Source: Sipunculus nudus (lineage: Eukaryota; Annelida; Sipuncula; Golfingiida; Sipunculidae). From it: a stretch of DNA of 64,000 nucleotides. Within the stretch, counting starts at the first letter, position 1; each line of letters opens with the position of its first letter. Shown piece after piece: positions 12,475-25,249 of this stretch. The notes beneath the pieces are model-generated. The model saw only the letters and a program-made list of their open reading frames with translations, did no database searches and was not told the DNA's origin. The stretch covers positions 10,504,400-10,568,399 of the forward strand of contig CM049322.1 of assembly GCA_026874595.1 (NCBI GenBank), given 5' to 3'. Position numbers and translations under genes: made by a program.

Positions 12475-15120
12475 CCTGCATCAAACACTTCACAAATAAA
12501 GGACAATATGAGCTTCACACAACCAGCGCAACATCTCCTCCTTCTGATGATTACTTATATAATTCGGAGCATGATTTATACAGGTGTAGGCCTTTTGGTA
12601 ACGGATATTAAAGCCGAACCAGATAACTAGCAGTAACGATTATGATGGCTAAACAACAGTTGCTTAAGTATTTAATCAGCCTATATAAAATAATTTCCTT
12701 AAATACCAGTTAATAAATATAGTTTAAACGATGTTTATATCTTCCCCTCATGTTAAGCTAGATGTAATTACCTGTTGTGGTGAACTAGTCCATGAGCCAA
12801 ACCCCCAACAATGAGTTTGACTACAAAATAGGGGGACAAAATGGTGTTATGTTTTTCAGTTACTACAGCATCTGAACTGTATGAAAACATGTGATGGACA
12901 TGCAGCATGCCCAGCTAAATGTCTTTTCGGAGGCCATTTTTAAAACATATCAATTTTTGTGTGTACAATTTAATTTTTGGTAATAATTTGGCTTTTGATC
13001 GGTCTTGGCCACAATTTTTACCAAGTGCTAATAAAAGGCGAAATATAACTTTCTACAGATACCCAAACAAATGTTGATGAATTATTTGAGATGAATATTG
13101 AAGTATTGATTCATTCTGTATTAAAAATAAAAAAAACTTATTTTTTAGAATATATTTATATATATATATTGCAAAATAATTAATATATTCCAATAATTTG
13201 AATGTCTAACATATATAATCAAGATATGGCATATTTCCAGCAATATTTAATAGTTTTTAGGCTTTTGAAGTGATGCTGTGTGATAATAAGAGTAAAATTA
13301 CCTAATATCGCCCGTCAGCAATCAAGTTAAAGTAGTTTAAATAAATCATTAAAGAGGTCAAGAGGTCACCTTTTATCATCCTATATTGTCAAAATGTTGA
13401 AAAATCTAACAAAGTGTACCTTCTGATTAGACAAGAATCAGGATTTCAAAAAAAGAAAAACAAGGCCTACAGGCCTAATGCGAACCTGTGCCATGGGATA
13501 TATATCACTTTGAATAATGCTTCCATGATAACATGCTTGATCATTATACGAAAAGTGCTTGATTGCTTTTCAATACATGTGTGACACGTACATGTACATA
13601 ACAAGTACCAATCATTTCGAACCCAAGTGCAAGCACCAATTACACAACGTCACTCATGGTAAAAACGCTTATATACAACACAAACTGATTGTAAATGGCA
13701 TGACGAGTTTTGTGTATAAGAAAGCCATTCAGCAATTTCAGGCTGAAATATAAAATCAAAACTTCTTTAAACAGGAACATACACTGTGCAAAAATCTTTT
13801 AAGTTCGTGACAGTTATCAACGATGCATTGACATGCCAACATTTCAGGTTGATACATGAAATGTTCTTGAGTTTGGTCAACATCGTTGACAAAGCTCAAC
13901 TGAGGAAGGTAGTTGCCCCCGATGTCAACTGTGGCTAAGTGCCAGGTGTAGCTACTGACCTTTACCGGGCTGCACTGACTGTACCTTTATTGTGTTGCCT
14001 AATCTGAAACAATTGGCGTTCTGCTAAAGATAAAAATAGATAGAGACAAAAGCTTGGCCTGTCGCCAACTGTGAATTAGTCGGCAGTCTGTCAAGCTGTT
14101 AATAGATACAGACAAAATCTTGGCCTCTCGTTAAAAATGTTACAGACTGAAAGACTCGGGTTACTTGATTTTTTTTTCAGGCTGACATATTCATTAATTT
14201 TCTATCAAAATGTTTAGTCCATTGAAAGTTAAACCAGAATCCAGATTTTTTTTTCGTGCATTTATCTTACACATAAGTTAGACATGGACCAGTAACTTGT
14301 ATGTTGCCAGTGGACCTCTGCTTTTATACAAAGAGAACTCAGTCTGTTACTAAAACAAATGTACTAGCTTTGTTTACTAAATTGACTATTTAAATATCCT
14401 TTCATTTAAAACGGTCAACTATTTCAGCCGAAATCATTTAAGTAAACTCCGATCATAGAAAGCCATAAAGAATCGTTTTGGTGCAAATTTTACAGAATCT
14501 GAAACAACAGGTTTGCAGAAAAAGACTATTGCATCCCTCAGTTTGATAGTTAGTTTGATACAGACCAACTTCAGCTTTCCTTGATCAATGTACTCGGTGT
14601 ATTCTTATATAACTATTCTTATAATAAATATTTCAGTGATCCCTAACCGCTCTAAAAGTATACAAGAATGTGTGATGAACACTCCGGACTTCCAGTTAAA
14701 GACCGGCTTTTGGCTACACCTACACACAACTACCCCATGTAAGGGGGCATGATAAGCAGGGGACATGATAAGACCTGAAATAAACACAAAAGAAGATTAC
14801 CTATGGTGGAATCCAGGATATTCAACAAGTAACTTAATATCTTGAAAACAAACATTACACACACGAGCGGGTTTTTTTGGAGCATTCAATATGGCTGGAT
14901 TCGGTCATAATTATCTCCAGAGAAAATATGTTGTCTTGTACACAAGCATATACCATAACATTTTCGGAAAATTTACATACTTTACAGTCTCTGTAATAAG
15001 AATTAAACAACATATAACGCATAAACCAAATACGTTACAAATAAAGGAATATAATTATTCAATATTGTCAGTTAAAAGTTCCTGTAGAGTTTCTATGACG
15101 TAGTGAAATTGAAATAGGTA
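12475..15120. other. no gene recognised
   Basis: AT-rich. A short duplicated phrase (GATASAGACAAAA.CTTGGCCT at about 14040 and 14105) is the only internal structure seen. Confidence 0.4.
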
Positions 15121-15129
15121 ATTAAATTT

Positions 15130-17115
15130 GTTTATTGCATATTAAATAAACAATAGCTTGGGTTAAACTTAACGATATTATGCTTTATGAAATCGTTAAT
15201 TGTGCCGTTCACCATAACGTTCCCAACATGTTTCTTGACCGTTGTATACAGCGTCGTAAAAATCCGTATTTTCATCAGCTTTACATTGTGCACCGTATCG
15301 TATATAAAACCGTATATTAATGTTTGAAATAACGTTGAGTATATTTGTAATTTAAACATATTGAACCGAATAATTTGCAATGTTTAAGATACGTTAATTG
15401 TACGTGCCAAAACAACGTCGCAAATATAACCACACGCACAACATGTGTAACGTTATGTGTTACATATAGCAAACGTCTCTTTAACATTTCCTAGTATGTT
15501 ATACTTTCCGACTTTTAGGACGTCCAATAAAACGTTCTCAGCATGTTTCAAATACGTTGTATACAGCGCAGTAAAAATCTGTATTTTCACCTGTTTTAGA
15601 TTGTGCACCATAACGTATATATAACAGTATATCTATATTTTAAATAACTTTGTGTATATTTGAAAATTACATTCACAGACCCGACTAATTTGCAATGTTT
15701 AGAACACGTACATTTTACGTGCAAAACAACGTCGCAAATGTAACCATATGCACAACATGTCAAACGTTGTGTGTAACATTTTACAGACGTCTCTTCGACA
15801 TTGCCTAAAATGTTATACTTCCGGGTATTGCAGACGTTCACCATAACGTTCCCAACATGTTTCTTGACCGTTGTATACAGCGTCGTAAAAATCCGTATTT
15901 TCATCAGCTTTACATAGTCCACCGAATCGTATATAAAACCGTTTATTAATGTTTGAAGTAATGTTGAGTATATTTGTAATTTAAACATATTGAACTGACT
16001 AATTTGCAATGTTTAGGATACGTTAATTTTACGTGCCAAAACAACGTCGCAAATGTAACCACACGCACAACATGTGTAACGTTATGTGTTACATTTTGCA
16101 AACGTCTCTATAACATTTCCTAATATGTTATACTTTAAGACTTTAAGGACGTCCAATAAAACGTTCTCAGCATGTGTCAAATACGTTGTATACAGCGCAG
16201 TAGAAATCTGTATTTTTACCTGTTTAAGATTGTGCACCATAACGAATATATAACAGTATGTCTATATTTTAAATAACTTTGTGTATATTTGAAAATTACA
16301 TTCACAGACCCGACTAATTTGCAATGTTTAGAATACGTACATTTTACGTGCAAAACAACGTCGCAAATGTAACCATATGCAAAATATGTGAAATGTTATG
16401 TGTAACAATTTGCAGACGTCTCTTCGACATTGCCTAAAATGTTATATTTCCGGGTACTGCAGACGTTCACCATAACGTTCCCAACATGTTTCTTGACCGT
16501 TGTATACAGCGTCGTAAAAATCTGTATTTTCATCAGCTTTACATTGTCCACCGTAGCGTATATAAAACCGTATATTAATGTTTGAAATGACGTTGCGAAT
16601 ATTTGTAACTTAAACATATTGGACCGAAACTTTGCAATGTTTACGATACGTCCATATAACGTGCCGGAAAACGTCGCAAACCTAACCGCATGCACAACAT
16701 AAAAAACTTTTAATGCAACGTTTCTAAAACGTCCGTTTGCTGTTGCCAATAATATTTTACTTTAGAGTAGTTCGGACGTTAAGTATAACGTTCGCACCAT
16801 GTTTTACAAATGTTTTTAAACAATATTGCAGAATAAGGAACCTGATCGAAATTCAGAACGTGCCCATTAACGTGTACATAACGTTTGATGTACGTTACAT
16901 AATAACAATACAATGCGTTTTAACCAAAGGCGTTTTGGAAGTTCAGGACAACGTTCTTTAAATGTAAACACAAGGTTATATTAAAACGTTACATGAAGTA
17001 CCTTGGACGGACGTTCCTGTATTTCAATATGAGGTAAACTTGACGTTGCCTGCACGTTTCTAAATAATGTTATGACCTGTAACTTTCCACGAACGTTAGG
17101 TTTACGTACTGTGTT
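15130..17115. repeat. ACGT-rich satellite, 629-bp higher-order repeat of two ~315-bp monomers
   Basis: TTCACCATAACGTTCCCAAC occurs at 15208, 15837 and 16466, exactly 629 bp apart (monomer A). A related monomer B with AAAACGTTCTCAGCATGT occurs at about 15528 and 16157, also 629 bp apart and about 315-320 bp from A. Both monomers share the frame CATGTTTC..GTTGTATACAGCG. Outer parts (16650-17115) are diverged but keep dense ACGT and AACGTT. Minus-strand open frames of 80-137 codons repeat with the satellite and are by-products. CpG is dense while the surrounding DNA is CpG-poor. Confidence 0.85.
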
Positions 17116-17849
17116 TGCAGGATACAGGGTTGGCAAACCTGTTGGGAAGATAGGTATTTTCCCCTTCTCAGGGAAGAAAAGGAAATTTCTGGGAAGAAAA
17201 AAAGGTCAGGGAAGAAACTCTTTTTACCACAGGTTCCCACAACCTTTTATTAATAATATATAACATAGTAAATAAGCATATATACAGAGAACCACTTAAT
17301 AATATATATCAGTTGTTCATTTAGCACACATTGTTGTTCAATATTTACACACTCAGATAGTTTAGACTTATATTTCATAGAACACAGTGAATCCAATAGT
17401 CCAAAACATGGTTTCTACGCAGCATCCTGTAAGTAGATACAAGCTTTTTTTTATGTTCCACAATGAACCTTTTCGAAGTTTTGACTGAACCATACCCATG
17501 GTTGAGACAGCCCATTTTATGGATACGAAGGATGCATATGCTGTGTGGAGGTTCAATACTAACTCCGCAAACCCTGCAGGTAGAGTATGGCTCCCATTCT
17601 TTATTCCCATTTACCAGGATACAGCAGGCAAAGACAAAGCTGAGAAGTAGAAAGCTGGATATGGTGCAGACTTTGTCTGAAGGCTGTATGGCAGCTGTGA
17701 TGTACTCATGGTTACGCTTTGCCAACAAATCTATAACTCGCTGCTGCTGTCCAGTGGAGTTTTTTTTTACATTTTTTATTTGGTGGAGGTAACCTTCTTA
17801 TGCTTGCTTAACTATTACTAAGTACATCTGCAGAGTTCTATTCTGGACT

Positions 17850-18143
17850 ACATGACAGGGGCTTATACCCAGTTATCCTGGTGTCAACAGGGCTCGGTGT
17901 AACACTCCTGTGGGTCCTTGGTGTTTGTCATCCCCATTGCTTGGTCACAACACCAAGGAACCCCCGAAAGGTGCACTCATTTTTCAGTGAAACATGACTG
18001 TTAGGCAAAGTCTCCCCATTTAGCTTTCAGAGCGCTAACCCTGGGTGGGAGCCAACCGTGATACATCTCACCGCCTGGCTTAGATTCAAACTCATGATCT
18101 CCCGGCTTCGAGTCCTGAACTCTACCCCTGAGCCACAGAAGCC
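17850..18143 (-). repeat. tRNA-derived SINE
   Basis: The minus strand begins with a 68-base tRNA-like head (18143-18076). It has GGCTT at the 5' side pairing with AAGCC at the 3' side, an A box TGGCTCAGGGG that fits the pol III consensus (18135-18125), and a B box AGTTTGAATCT with one departure from consensus (18092-18082). A unique body with a CCCAGGGTTAGCGCTCTGAAAG block follows. The left limit is approximate. SINEs use LINE enzymes in trans; no coding capacity is expected. Confidence 0.65.
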
Positions 18144-18234
18144 GGTAGTCCTGTGTCGAGTTGATGACCTTGATAAGTTGGATGGAGTAGGTGAGCTACC
18201 AGAAGACATGGCTGGACTGCCAGTTACTAAGCTA

Positions 18235-18490
18235 AAGACCAGCTCAACTGTACAAGCCGACCTCCACCCCTGAAGGGTATAAACTAATGTTGAGTTCATC
18301 CAAATTACTTAACTAAAAACCAGCTCAACTGTACAAGCCAACCTCCACCCCTGAAGGTTATGAACTAAAGTTGAGTTCATCCTTATTACTTAACTAAAAA
18401 CCATCTCAACTGTACAAGATGACTTCCACCCCTGAAGGGTATGTACTCATTTTGAGTTCATCCTAATCACACAGCTCAAGACAAGCCTTC
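18235..18490. repeat. 81-bp tandem repeat, about three copies
   Basis: ACCAGCTCAACTGTACAAGC recurs at 18238, 18319 and 18400, followed each time by CTCCACCCCTGAAGG and TTGAGTTCATCC. A fourth unit from about 18470 is degenerate. The 81-bp length keeps frame by chance, but plus and minus readings lack coding features. Confidence 0.8.
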
Positions 18491-18839
18491 AGCAACAACA
18501 ACACCAATGGACTGAGTGGACTCAAGTTGAATTCATCTTGATTACTCCGCTGAAGACTACATCATCCAGCCCCATAATAAAATGACACACCAGTCACATC
18601 CACATGGTTTGTTTGCATGTCCTTTATTTACCAAAGGGAGTGAAATCAATCATTCTGATTTACACTGATATAACAAGCCAAAATGACATTTGAACAACGT
18701 GACATACAGGTATGTTGTGAATCTTATTTCTTCCCTGGGAAGAAATTGTGGGAAGAAAGTATTTCTTCCCTTCTGAAAGAAAATATTTCTTTCCATCCCT
18801 TCCCTTTCCTCCAGGAAGATTGTGCCAACCCTAAGTAGT

Positions 18840-20115
18840 GGGTAAAACCTGCAAACCCTGAAAAATACATTAAAAACAAGGGACCCATTGGTCACAGCAC
18901 TCAGCACATTTTGTAAAATTTCAGAAAATGCCAAATAAACATTTCTTTTTCTCTATTTTTTAGCATTTATAGAACTAAGATATATCTGGTGATAATCATG
19001 ATTCCCTGCTCAGGTCAGAATAAATATGGAAACCACCCCAGGTCATGTACTGCTGCTCATGTGTTTTAAGCAGTCTGTTACACCTGCTTTTATATATGCT
19101 AGGCATTTCATCTGAACAGCAATATGCTGTCAACTTATGATATTTTACTATAATACTTCAATATTAATTTTTTTTTAAATAAAAAAGGACTCTTAACTTA
19201 ATACTAACTGTCTTTCTGCCAAATAACCAAATGTACCATTAGACTCATTATATTTAATAATTCCTCTCCAACATATTAGTTTGGTTATGAAAACCAACAG
19301 TGTAACATGCACTTTGCAACATGTACTGCATGGCCATTTATTTTAAATATATTTTGTGCACACTGACATACCATTTGTTAAAAATGATAATACTCCTTTT
19401 GATTAATTATTTTCATTTCAAGCTGACTTCTCTTCACACACACACACACACATATATATTAATTTGAGAGGAACCTGTCAAATGCAAATAATCTATACAT
19501 TGGACATTTAGCCATTATCTGAACACATTTATAGACTCCACAAACACTTATTATTTATTTTACTATATTAAATTTAAAATAAAATTGACATTATCTGTCT
19601 GAAGAAACATAAGAATAAAAATGATTGATTCTTTAAAATAGTCTCTGTGAAAGAAAATCTAAAACCCCTACCCTTTCAGTTTCTCGCCTGAATTTAATGC
19701 TCTCATAAATTGGTCTTTTGAAGAATGTTGATACTTGTACGTATAAATATTTGTCAGAACAAATCAAAATTAGTAGTGATAAACTATGCAACAGTGCATT
19801 TGATGAAATTAAGGTCAATGATCACTTTCGGTCAATTTCAGTCAGTTTTAGTTAATTTTAGTCAATTTTCAGTCAAGTTTGGTTGAATTCAGTGAACAGG
19901 CTGCTCTTTGCCAGTATCATAACATCTAGCTACAGGGCTGTAATGCAAACAAATCTTTTTAAATATACCTGTAATATAGTGTTTTCATCTTATAATAGTA
20001 TGCTTAAGTTTGTATAATCCTGTCCATGATTGGGAATAAGCTTCTCGTTTTTGAATGGTTGCCTAAGTGCAGAATCAGACCTTTAATAAAAACAAATATT
20101 TATAATTTTCATAGC
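18840..20115. other. no gene recognised; minor simple repeats
   Basis: AT-rich DNA with an (AC)n tract at 19436-19452 and a short run of degenerate GTCAATTTTCA units at about 19828-19885. Confidence 0.4.
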
Positions 20116-20119
20116 CTGA

Positions 20120-20123
20120 AAAA

Positions 20124-20154
<31 letters not shown>

Positions 20155-20294
20155 CTTTTACATATGTATATATATATATACATATACTTTTACATATGTA
20201 TATATATATATGTATATACAGTATATATATATATATATATATACACACAAATATACACATATACACACATATATATATACACATTATATATATA

Positions 20295-20368
<74 letters not shown>
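20120..20368. repeat. long (TA)n tract with TATG/TATAC variants
   Basis: About 250 bp of nearly pure TA dinucleotides with CATATAC and ACACA interruptions. It is self-complementary and likely to form cruciforms. The Ile/Tyr open frames over it are artefacts. Confidence 0.95.
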
Positions 20369-20373
<5 letters not shown>

Positions 20374-20499
20374 TAAACAAAACGCCCCCTCACCCCCTGA
20401 TTTTGAATAACTGGATCCGCAACTTTATATCTATAACCATATATAAACATAAATATAAAATGTTACCTTTTTTCACCTCCAACGAAGCTTCAGAATGAA

Positions 20500-21240
20500 T
20501 TATTATAATCAAAACAATAAAATAATAACCAAATTGTTGAAAGTAGTTCCTCTGACTTTTAATATAATTTGAGTTATAATCTTTACTTGATTACTTAGTT
20601 GTCTCTCCCATTTCAGATACTATTGTTGCCAGAATGTCAGATCACTGCAGGGGAATGCTAGAGAAGACCAGTATGATTTAGTGCAGCAGCATTGACGGTA
20701 AAACATAGCTTCTTGTGGTTACAATCCATATTCATGAAAGGAAATAGTATTTTCAATAAGATAAGCTACATCTTTTTTTAGTATTTTTTAAATATTTGCA
20801 TGGTCTTCCTTTGCTCAAAGTTACTTCATATATGGGGCCTTAGCGTATCAGTAACCAGAAGAGAGTACAGGGACAAGGACATGGTATTATCAGTTATGGA
20901 CATGCCTGAGGAACAAAGGCCGTGCATCCTTCTTATACCGGTATTGTAAAGTTAACCACTTCTTTGTCCACCCTCAAGATGTCCAATGCAGTGGAATAAA
21001 AAATGTCATCACATTCAAATGTACATACATGCCACAGAAGCTAGGGTACTCTTCATCTGTTGTCTCAAGTTTGGTTCTCTCCATAATGTTTCTTGAAACA
21101 GTATTTTTATTGAATGTATCAATTAGGATTGGGAAACAGGGCATAGCCATGTATAATGCCTCTCCTGAGACATACGTTTAAAACACTGCTTTGTCATCTT
21201 TGATAACGGACTTGGGGTCAATTCAATTTTTAGCTCAGCT
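20500..21240. other. no gene recognised
   Basis: Non-coding sequence. A phrase near 20030-20095 (AGCTTCTCGTTTTTGAATGG) is repeated in diverged form near 33990-34045, so part of this area is a dispersed repeat. Confidence 0.4.
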
Positions 21241-21242
21241 AT

Positions 21243-21592
21243 AAATACCATATATGTGAAAGTTATATGGCACATATAAAGTACATATATGTGCCATATA
21301 TGTCCCTTATGTCCAACCTTATAGCATCCATATATGTCACATATATGTCTGGTATATGGATTTGATATGCAAATTGGATAGGAGCCTAACATGTAACATA
21401 TATGGGCCTTATATGTCACTTATAAGGCTTCCACATATAGGTCCCCTATAACTCCCATATATGTCCCATATATGTGTCTTATAACTCCCATATATGTGCC
21501 TTATAACTCCCATATATGTGCCATATATGTGCCTTATAAATGCCATATATGTCCCTTATAAGTGACATATAACTCACATATAAGTCCAGTGT
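21243..21592. repeat. 11-bp minisatellite of CATATATGTGC / CTTATAACTCC units
   Basis: From about 21436 the sequence divides cleanly into 11-mers such as CATATATGTGC, CTTATAACTCC, CATATATGTCC and CTTATAAGTGA. The left half is a more degenerate version. The palindrome CATATATG recurs throughout. Confidence 0.85.
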
Positions 21593-22140
21593 ATGCACCT
21601 TCTGTGCTGTTTGTCAGTAGCTCAATTATGTCTGTTGTTCTGTTTTGAACGGTGTTTACTCTTTTCTTTTTTCCACAAGAAATTATGGTAGACAATAGTA
21701 ATTAAGGTCTGTGTGTGTGTGGTGAGCTTCCTTCACTGTGCAGTTCCTTGAAATTAAAGCTGGCCTCGATCACACTGGGGTTCATCAACTTCATTCAGTC
21801 ATATGGATGTAAACACATGAAACACAAAAGTATGAAAACAAAATATCCAAAATAAATGTTTATTTACACATTTATTAACTGAAAATAATATTTTTATAAG
21901 ATTTTTAAAACTCCCTGGTTCTGTCAGATATGAGATAGTTGTCATTTTAGGGAATTAAGGCTGAAAGTAAATATACACCCTTGCCACACTCTAAATCCTT
22001 TTCAGTCCCCCCCCCCCTGTTTGACCTGCAAAAACAAATGTTACCAGTCTAAGTATACACATATAGTCATTACTGCTCACATAAATTATTTAATCAAATA
22101 AGTTTAAAGATAAACTTTTGACATTGATGCTTAGTAGTGC

Positions 22141-23701
22141 TTTTTAGCTCAGCTGACTATATGTCATCTGAGCCATAGTCGTGGTCCTTTGTCCATCGTC
22201 CGTCTGTCCGGCCATCCGTCCGTTAACAGGGCACGTTTTAAAACCATTGGACCCACGAATCCAAAATTCTGCATACCAATAGATGTCCCCAAAATCTCCT
22301 ACCATACCTAAAATTGGGTCATTAGGATTTTGTTCCTTCGAGATATTAAGGAAAAACCTCCATTTTCCATAAAAAAGCCATTGTTACACTTCAAAGCTGC
22401 CTAATATCAAAACCACTGATCTGTTTTTGATCATATTTAGTATTCATATTTTTCCATTCATTTTCTGTGCACATACCAAAAATTAGGTTAGTATTGGGTA
22501 TTATTTTGAAGTCATGGGCCCAAATATAATGCAGTTTCTTAAAAAGCAGGAAATATATTTGCTCACTTAACATGGGAATTGCTGAAGCTGGAGACTTTTT
22601 TTCAGGAATATAACTTTATTTAATCAAGATTCAATTGTTTACACAAAATTAGATCTGAATTTTGCAATTTTTTCAAGTTATTAGCATAAATAAAAAATCA
22701 ATACCTTAAATTTTGTCCAACTTTGGCAATGGCTCGTTTTTTTCCCTGTAAGCACTGTTGATTTAATTTTCACAGCATATATACATAAGGATTTAATCTT
22801 TTAAAATCTGAAATTTCAAAGGAATTGTTTGAAAAAAGTAGCTTTTATTCAAGGTTTCATACACCATGTCAAGTGTTGTTTACATCTGGCCCACCTAGTA
22901 ATACAGTTTTCACTTGCATTATGTAACCCGCCCCAGGCAGCTTGCCTTGGCTTAGCTTGGCCACTACTAGCAGGCTTCCCCTCTGCCCTGCAACCCCCCC
23001 CCCCCCCCCTCAGCTGGTGCATAAACTAGATGAATGTTATAATTTTCTGTATTGTATTTTATTTTTGGCGATGCTACATTTTAGATTTTGTATTGTACCA
23101 CCAGGGTTACAATGATTAGAGTGCACATTTAATTGTGTCCACAAAGTGATGTATTGCTATGAAAGTGTGGATGTTCATCAGAGTGCTCATTAAAGATTTT
23201 AATTTGTTTGACTTATAACTCATGGTTGTATAAGTTGTTACATGATACTGGCTAAATAATCAAAATTTATATTGCTGATCCTTTATTTCAGTTCATAAAA
23301 TTAAACATTCCCAACTCCAGTTTGCTCCTGGTATAATATATTGGGTGTTTTGATCCTTGGATTAATTTTAACACATGTATTAGTTTCATAGTTGAGAATA
23401 CTTTTCTTTTTTCCTGATACCATTTAAAAAAATATAAATATTTAAATTTTTCCTGTTAGTGCTGTGGATTTAATTTTTACAGCATGTACACATTAGCATT
23501 TCATCTGTTAAAATCTGAAATTTGAAACTAATTGATCAAAAACTAGATTTTATTCAAGTTTCCAGGTACCAAGTCTTCATTGTTTACATCAGGTCAGTAT
23601 AAATGCAGTGTACTGGGCAGTAACATTACACCTTCAGGTCTGACCTACTGCCACTCTGAGTGTCTGTGTCAGGCTGGGTCAGGCAGTAATTACCAGAGAG
23701 C

Positions 23702-23735
<34 letters not shown>

Positions 23736-23743
23736 GGCAGTCC

Positions 23744-23819
<76 letters not shown>

Positions 23820-25245
23820 CTTTTTCTCTTTCTCTCTCCATCTTTCTCTCTCTCTCTCTCCCTCTCTCTCTCTCAATCTCACCCTTATTGCCTCCCTTCC
23901 TCCCTCCATCCCTTTCTGTTGACAGGTACTATAAACTAGTTTCATTAGCTATAAATGTTGATGCAATTAAGAAATGTGAATCAACTGAAATATTCACAAT
24001 CAGATGTATGTTATACTGTAAATTTATAGTAACATTCGTGAACCTGGATAAAAATTATGTAATGAAAAAAAGAATAAATGCAAATATTGTTAATTTGTTT
24101 TGGCTCAGTAGAATGGGGAAAAAATTATTTGCTTTGTTTCTCCATCTTTCTGCCTGTTTTAAATATTTAATGTTCATGAATAAACTTTTTTTTTATAAGC
24201 ACTGTTGAATTAAATTTCATATCCTGTATGTATATGCAAGGGTGTTGTAACTCTCACCATCCCCTTCTTCATCCCACTGAGGCTTTGCTCCTTGGCACTG
24301 TGAACAATAGTTCTATGGCTATAGCATAAAATTTAATAATTAAAGAAAATATCTACAGAGAGACAGAGGCGTTGTAACTCTGGTCATAACCCGTTGTAAC
24401 CCCCCCCCCCCCCCATCAAGTCATTGCACCTGTGGAGTGGGGACGTTATTGCAACTGTATACATATCATAAAATTGATAAAAAAGGGTTACCAAATAAAT
24501 TGGATCTCATCAGACAAATGTGTAAACTGTTGAACTGTTAACAGCTTTTCAAAAATGTAACCAATGGAAAGGCATGGTTAGATCTCAAATATTATTTGCA
24601 ACATTTTCTTCAATCATGGCCCAAATTACCTCTTCCTTCCTCTCAAACTTTATCTACTTTTCATCATATTTTTAATATTTTAACCTTCCAGGTGGTTCAG
24701 TACTGTTGACCATTTGTCCATAGGTACCTATGTACATGCCAGAAATTATGTCAATATTGTGTAATATGTAGACGTGAGGGTCATCAAAATAATGTACCTT
24801 GTCAAGACCAATCTTGTCAAGATATCATGTCATACAGTCACAAATAATAAATCCCCTCATCAGCATAGTTAATCATAACCTTGTATCTGTCAAATTGAAA
24901 TCTTGCAGTTTTCCATACACTATAGATCCTTCAACAAATAGCATCATCATCATTATACCAATGCTTAGTATACTGTCATTGCATTCATATTTGCTCAAAT
25001 AAATTGATTTTTTTACCCCTCAAAAATAAATTAAATAGTAAAGCACTATATTTTATTCCATATTAATCCATCAGTCAGATTATTTCATATATCATTTACT
25101 CACATATTACATTATATTCCTTTATAAAAGCCCAACATGACCATGATATTCATAAGCTTTTTCTACTCAATATAGTATAACAATGGTGAAACATTTATAG
25201 TCCAATCATGATCAGCTGAGCGCCGTGACCCATGGGTCCCTTGTT
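22141..25245. repeat. hairpin-ended dispersed repeat, longest copy (3.1 kb)
   Basis: Begins TTTTTAGCTCAGCTGAC, loop TATAT, GTCATCTGAGC: an inverted repeat of about 13 bp with one or two mismatches. It ends CAGCTGAGCGCCGTGACCCATGGGTCCC, with the perfect palindrome GACCCATGGGTC at 25227-25238. The early part carries GTCCGTCTGTCC-type runs and phrases shared with copies at 50.3, 54.5 and 55.05 kb. No coding frame. Full length of the family is inferred from this one copy. Confidence 0.7.
23700..23880. repeat. long (CT)n tract inside the dispersed repeat
   Basis: About 180 bp of CT repeats with a few interruptions. Open frames of Ser/Leu or Arg/Glu over it are artefacts. A similar tract sits at the same relative place, after TTTACATCA..CAG, at 57139-57189. 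Confidence 0.95.
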
Positions 25246-25249
25246 AACA

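Larger units (their letters stand above)
17125..18835. mobile_element. candidate inverted-terminus DNA element containing a SINE
   Basis: The left end reads AGGGTTGGCAAACC at 17127 and the right end is its inverse TGCCAACCCT ending at 18833. Inward, both arms carry polypurine GGGAAGAAA-type repeats in inverse orientation. No clean target duplication is visible (GCAGGATA versus AAGTAGTG). A minus-strand region 17790-17370 is open in two overlapping frames (AKRNHEYITAAIQPSDK is readable) and may be a decayed coding part, but I do not recognise it. The ends resemble hAT termini only loosely. Confidence 0.4.

Noticed and set aside
15132-16749. Three similar minus-strand frames of 82-137 aa
   Set aside because: They recur because the 629-bp satellite recurs. 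Intervening copies have stops, and composition follows the repeat.
20026-20498. Ile/Tyr-rich frames
   Set aside because: Translations of a TA dinucleotide tract.
21243-21592. CRISPR-like array
   Set aside because: Eleven-bp units without spacers, in eukaryotic DNA: a minisatellite.
23580-23945. Ser/Leu-rich and Arg/Glu-rich frames
   Set aside because: Translations of a CT tract on either strand.
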